A DNA stretch of 6,032 bases, from NCBI GenBank assembly GCA_018813625.1, contig JAHJBA010000033.1, positions 1-6,032 on the forward strand, written 5' to 3'. This document shows positions 4,172 through 6,032 of this stretch, piece by piece. Under the pieces are notes generated by a model that was not told the origin of the DNA, searched no databases, and was given only the letters and a program-made list of their open reading frames with translations. The stretch is from Patescibacteria group bacterium (GTDB lineage: Bacteria > Patescibacteriota > Minisyncoccia > Phycocordibacterales > UBA9973). Position numbers and translations under genes: made by a program. The stretch's first letter is position 1. The number at the start of each line of letters is the position of its first letter.

Positions 4172-6007
4172 CTATTGCATAGTACAAAGAGTATGTACCA
4201 CTATGCCACTACCTTCATGTCCTGGATTTGGGCTATAGCCAGAATTCTTTGTATAAACAATAACAATCTCTTTTATGTCACCAGAGATAGTTGATCCATC
4301 TTTGCTGATTTTACTTGATACAGCAACAGCCATATAATCAGGAATTTTTGATGGAGGTTTAGAACTATTCCCTGGATCTGTTTCCCAAATATCACCACAA
4401 GCAGGTGCTTTCACTGTATTTTGATATCCCTTGAAAGCTGCTGGACCTGTTGTTGTTTTAGAAAGTTGGTTATTTTTCCACCATTTAGCACCCCAGAAGT
4501 TAACTTTATCTCCAGCCATGTGAGGAGTGTTGTCTCCTATTACGAAAACTCCACCAGATACAAATGAGTATGGTTCACATGCATCACCTACTCCATTTTC
4601 GTCAATGTCAGCTTGATTAGGATTAGGTGTAGAAATACAATTATCAACATCGTCTAATATTCCATCCTCGTCTTCATCAAATACACAAACAAGTATTGTA
4701 ATTGATAATCTTATTGTCTGGTTTTCTTTATCAGCAAGCATTGTAATTTCTGTTACATTTCCATCCTTGGTCTGTATATACAATACTGTTGAATTAACTA
4801 ATTGTTCTGTAGACAAAGTTTCTGTAAATTTAACGCCATCTATAGATATTAAATTTCCTTTTGCATTCAATGTGAATGCTTCTACGTCGAAACCCAAAGA
4901 TGAACCATCTTTCAAAGTATAAACAGTATTTTCTTTTGAAAGTACTATACTTTTTTCTGTTACAGGAGCTATTTCAAAACACAGTTTTCTTTCTCTTTCG
5001 TTAAATAGAACTTTTTCTAACACAAGAGAATCATTACTTTTGTTTTTTAGATACAGAGTATCTATTCCCTCGTTTGCCATAATTTGTATATCTACTCCAT
5101 CAGTGTAATCTAGTCCATTCATTGAAAACATAATTACACGCTCTGGAGAGTATAATTTTGTTCCGTCAAAAAAGATATCTCCGATTGTTGTTGTATATTT
5201 TTGACCTATATCCATACAAGCTTTTATTGAAGCACAAGGATCTACTGGAACATCACAACCCTTGTAGTATTCCAATGTTATTGTTGAAAGATTTTTATCG
5301 TAATTAACTCCCACTTGTATAGGATTTTCTCCTGTTACTATGTTTTTTACATAGAGATCTTCATTCCTTTCGGTTAATATTATCAATTGTTCTTGAGTTA
5401 ATATCCCACCAATATAAGTTATGCCTCCATCAATTGAAAAATCTCCAGCTTTTGTTGTAAGTGTAATTCCATTCCAAACAAGATTAACACCATTAGGTAG
5501 AGTTATTTCTGGCAAATCTTCTGACAAGTAAAAATTGTCATAAGGGGTTGTTGCTGTGCTAAAGGTTAGGTCTTTACTTATTGCCATATTATAGGACACA
5601 CTCTTGAATTCTTGAATTACCGTCTGTTCTTCTGTTTTGTTCCTGTATGTAAATTCAGGAAGTACGCTTTCTCTTGAACTCGGATCAAAAATAGTAACAT
5701 TCAAAAATTGTGTAGAGTCTATTTTTTCTCCACTAGTACGAGTATAAGTAAATATTCCTTCTGAATCACTACTTATCAAACTAGTTCTTTCGGTATCATA
5801 TGTAAGCATTGCCATTTTGGTTGTATCTATAGAATCTGTTACATATGTTTGGAAATCACGATTTGTTTCATTTAATGTGTAAGTTTTTTCTGGACACATT
5901 GTTGTGGCACCTTTTGTTTTATTTACTACGTAAACGATCCCGAAGATGATAGCGATAGCTACCAATCCGAGAATTATTTTGTGATGTATTTTATGCATTT
6001 TTAACAT
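4172..6007 (-). CDS. Membrane-anchored extracellular protein with TSP3 calcium-binding repeat
   Basis: A 611-residue surface protein. A basic N-terminus is followed by one hydrophobic segment at about 11-28 (IILGLVAIAIIFGIVYVV) with no clear signal-peptidase site, suggesting an N-terminal anchor with the rest outside. Residues about 166-440 are beta-rich and repetitive. The block at 166-251 resembles that at 358-441 (TL..G, then SIDG, L(T/S).EQL, a closing Thr/Ile-rich strand and a Cys), with a weaker unit at about 268-346. Residues 444-477 form a thrombospondin type 3 Ca-binding repeat (DEDEDGILDDVDNC, later NGVGDAC). The last 130 residues form a separate module with FWGAKWWKNN (504-513), ACGDIW, DPGNSSKPP, a YMAV/ISKDGSTISGD strand pair and PNPGHEGSG. 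I remember similar tails on other secreted bacterial proteins, function unknown. It has ten cysteines. No Shine-Dalgarno sequence precedes the ATG at 6007; an ATG at 5998 is possible. Adhesion or envelope structure is a guess. Confidence 0.85.
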   Translation of the reverse strand: MLKMHKIHHKIILGLVAIAIIFGIVYVVNKTKGATTMCPEKTYTLNETNRDFQTYVTDSIDTTKMAMLTYDTERTSLISSDSEGIFTYTRTSGEKIDSTQFLNVTIFDPSSRESVLPEFTYRNKTEEQTVIQEFKSVSYNMAISKDLTFSTATTPYDNFYLSEDLPEITLPNGVNLVWNGITLTTKAGDFSIDGGITYIGGILTQEQLIILTERNEDLYVKNIVTGENPIQVGVNYDKNLSTITLEYYKGCDVPVDPCASIKACMDIGQKYTTTIGDIFFDGTKLYSPERVIMFSMNGLDYTDGVDIQIMANEGIDTLYLKNKSNDSLVLEKVLFNERERKLCFEIAPVTEKSIVLSKENTVYTLKDGSSLGFDVEAFTLNAKGNLISIDGVKFTETLSTEQLVNSTVLYIQTKDGNVTEITMLADKENQTIRLSITILVCVFDEDEDGILDDVDNCISTPNPNQADIDENGVGDACEPYSFVSGGVFVIGDNTPHMAGDKVNFWGAKWWKNNQLSKTTTGPAAFKGYQNTVKAPACGDIWETDPGNSSKPPSKIPDYMAVAVSSKISKDGSTISGDIKEIVIVYTKNSGYSPNPGHEGSGIVVHTLCTMQ

Positions 6008-6032
6008 TTTAATTAATTTTATAATAATAAAT

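Overview
The window is AT-rich, with short intergenic gaps, compact genes and almost no recognisable Shine-Dalgarno sequences. Gene content and protein style suggest a reduced-genome bacterium of the Candidate Phyla Radiation (Patescibacteria/Parcubacteria type). The pointers are a solitary 84-residue GIY-YIG protein, a XerD-like recombinase, an 87-residue S15, and an anchored surface protein with thrombospondin type 3 repeats. The lineage is an inference from style; no rRNA is present to settle it.

Layout: a + strand gene of unknown identity ends at 134. It converges on a minus-strand block reading leftward. In transcription order from the right the block holds a tyrosine recombinase (2129-3055), a small GIY-YIG nuclease gene (1836-2090), a class I SAM methyltransferase (1178-1831), exodeoxyribonuclease III (231-1052) and tRNA-Leu(CAG) (142-223). 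A divergent promoter region (about 3060-3130) separates the recombinase from a + strand gene for an unrecognised 176-residue protein, which has its own promoter and intrinsic terminator. rpsO (ribosomal protein S15) follows as a single gene. It shares a bidirectional terminator with the last gene, a 611-residue membrane-anchored extracellular protein on the minus strand.

Functionally the window mixes translation (S15, tRNA-Leu), DNA repair (ExoIII), site-specific recombination (XerC/D-like), a possibly mobile nuclease gene, and cell-surface display. Apart from a possible recombinase/GIY-YIG/methyltransferase transcription unit, nothing suggests one shared pathway.

The most interesting layer is small palindromic DNA. 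(i) A 48-bp, 69% GC double-hairpin element lies in frame inside the ExoIII gene and adds 16 residues just before its catalytic Asp-His pair. (ii) The GIY-YIG gene is enclosed by a perfect 14-bp inverted repeat, each copy of which can fold as a small hairpin with a GTTA loop, so the gene looks like a minimal mobile cassette. (iii) A second GC-rich palindromic element fills the ExoIII/methyltransferase gap. (iv) A GC-rich patch inside the recombinase shares an 8-mer with element (iii). Together these suggest that palindromic elements have spread through both spacers and coding regions of this genome.
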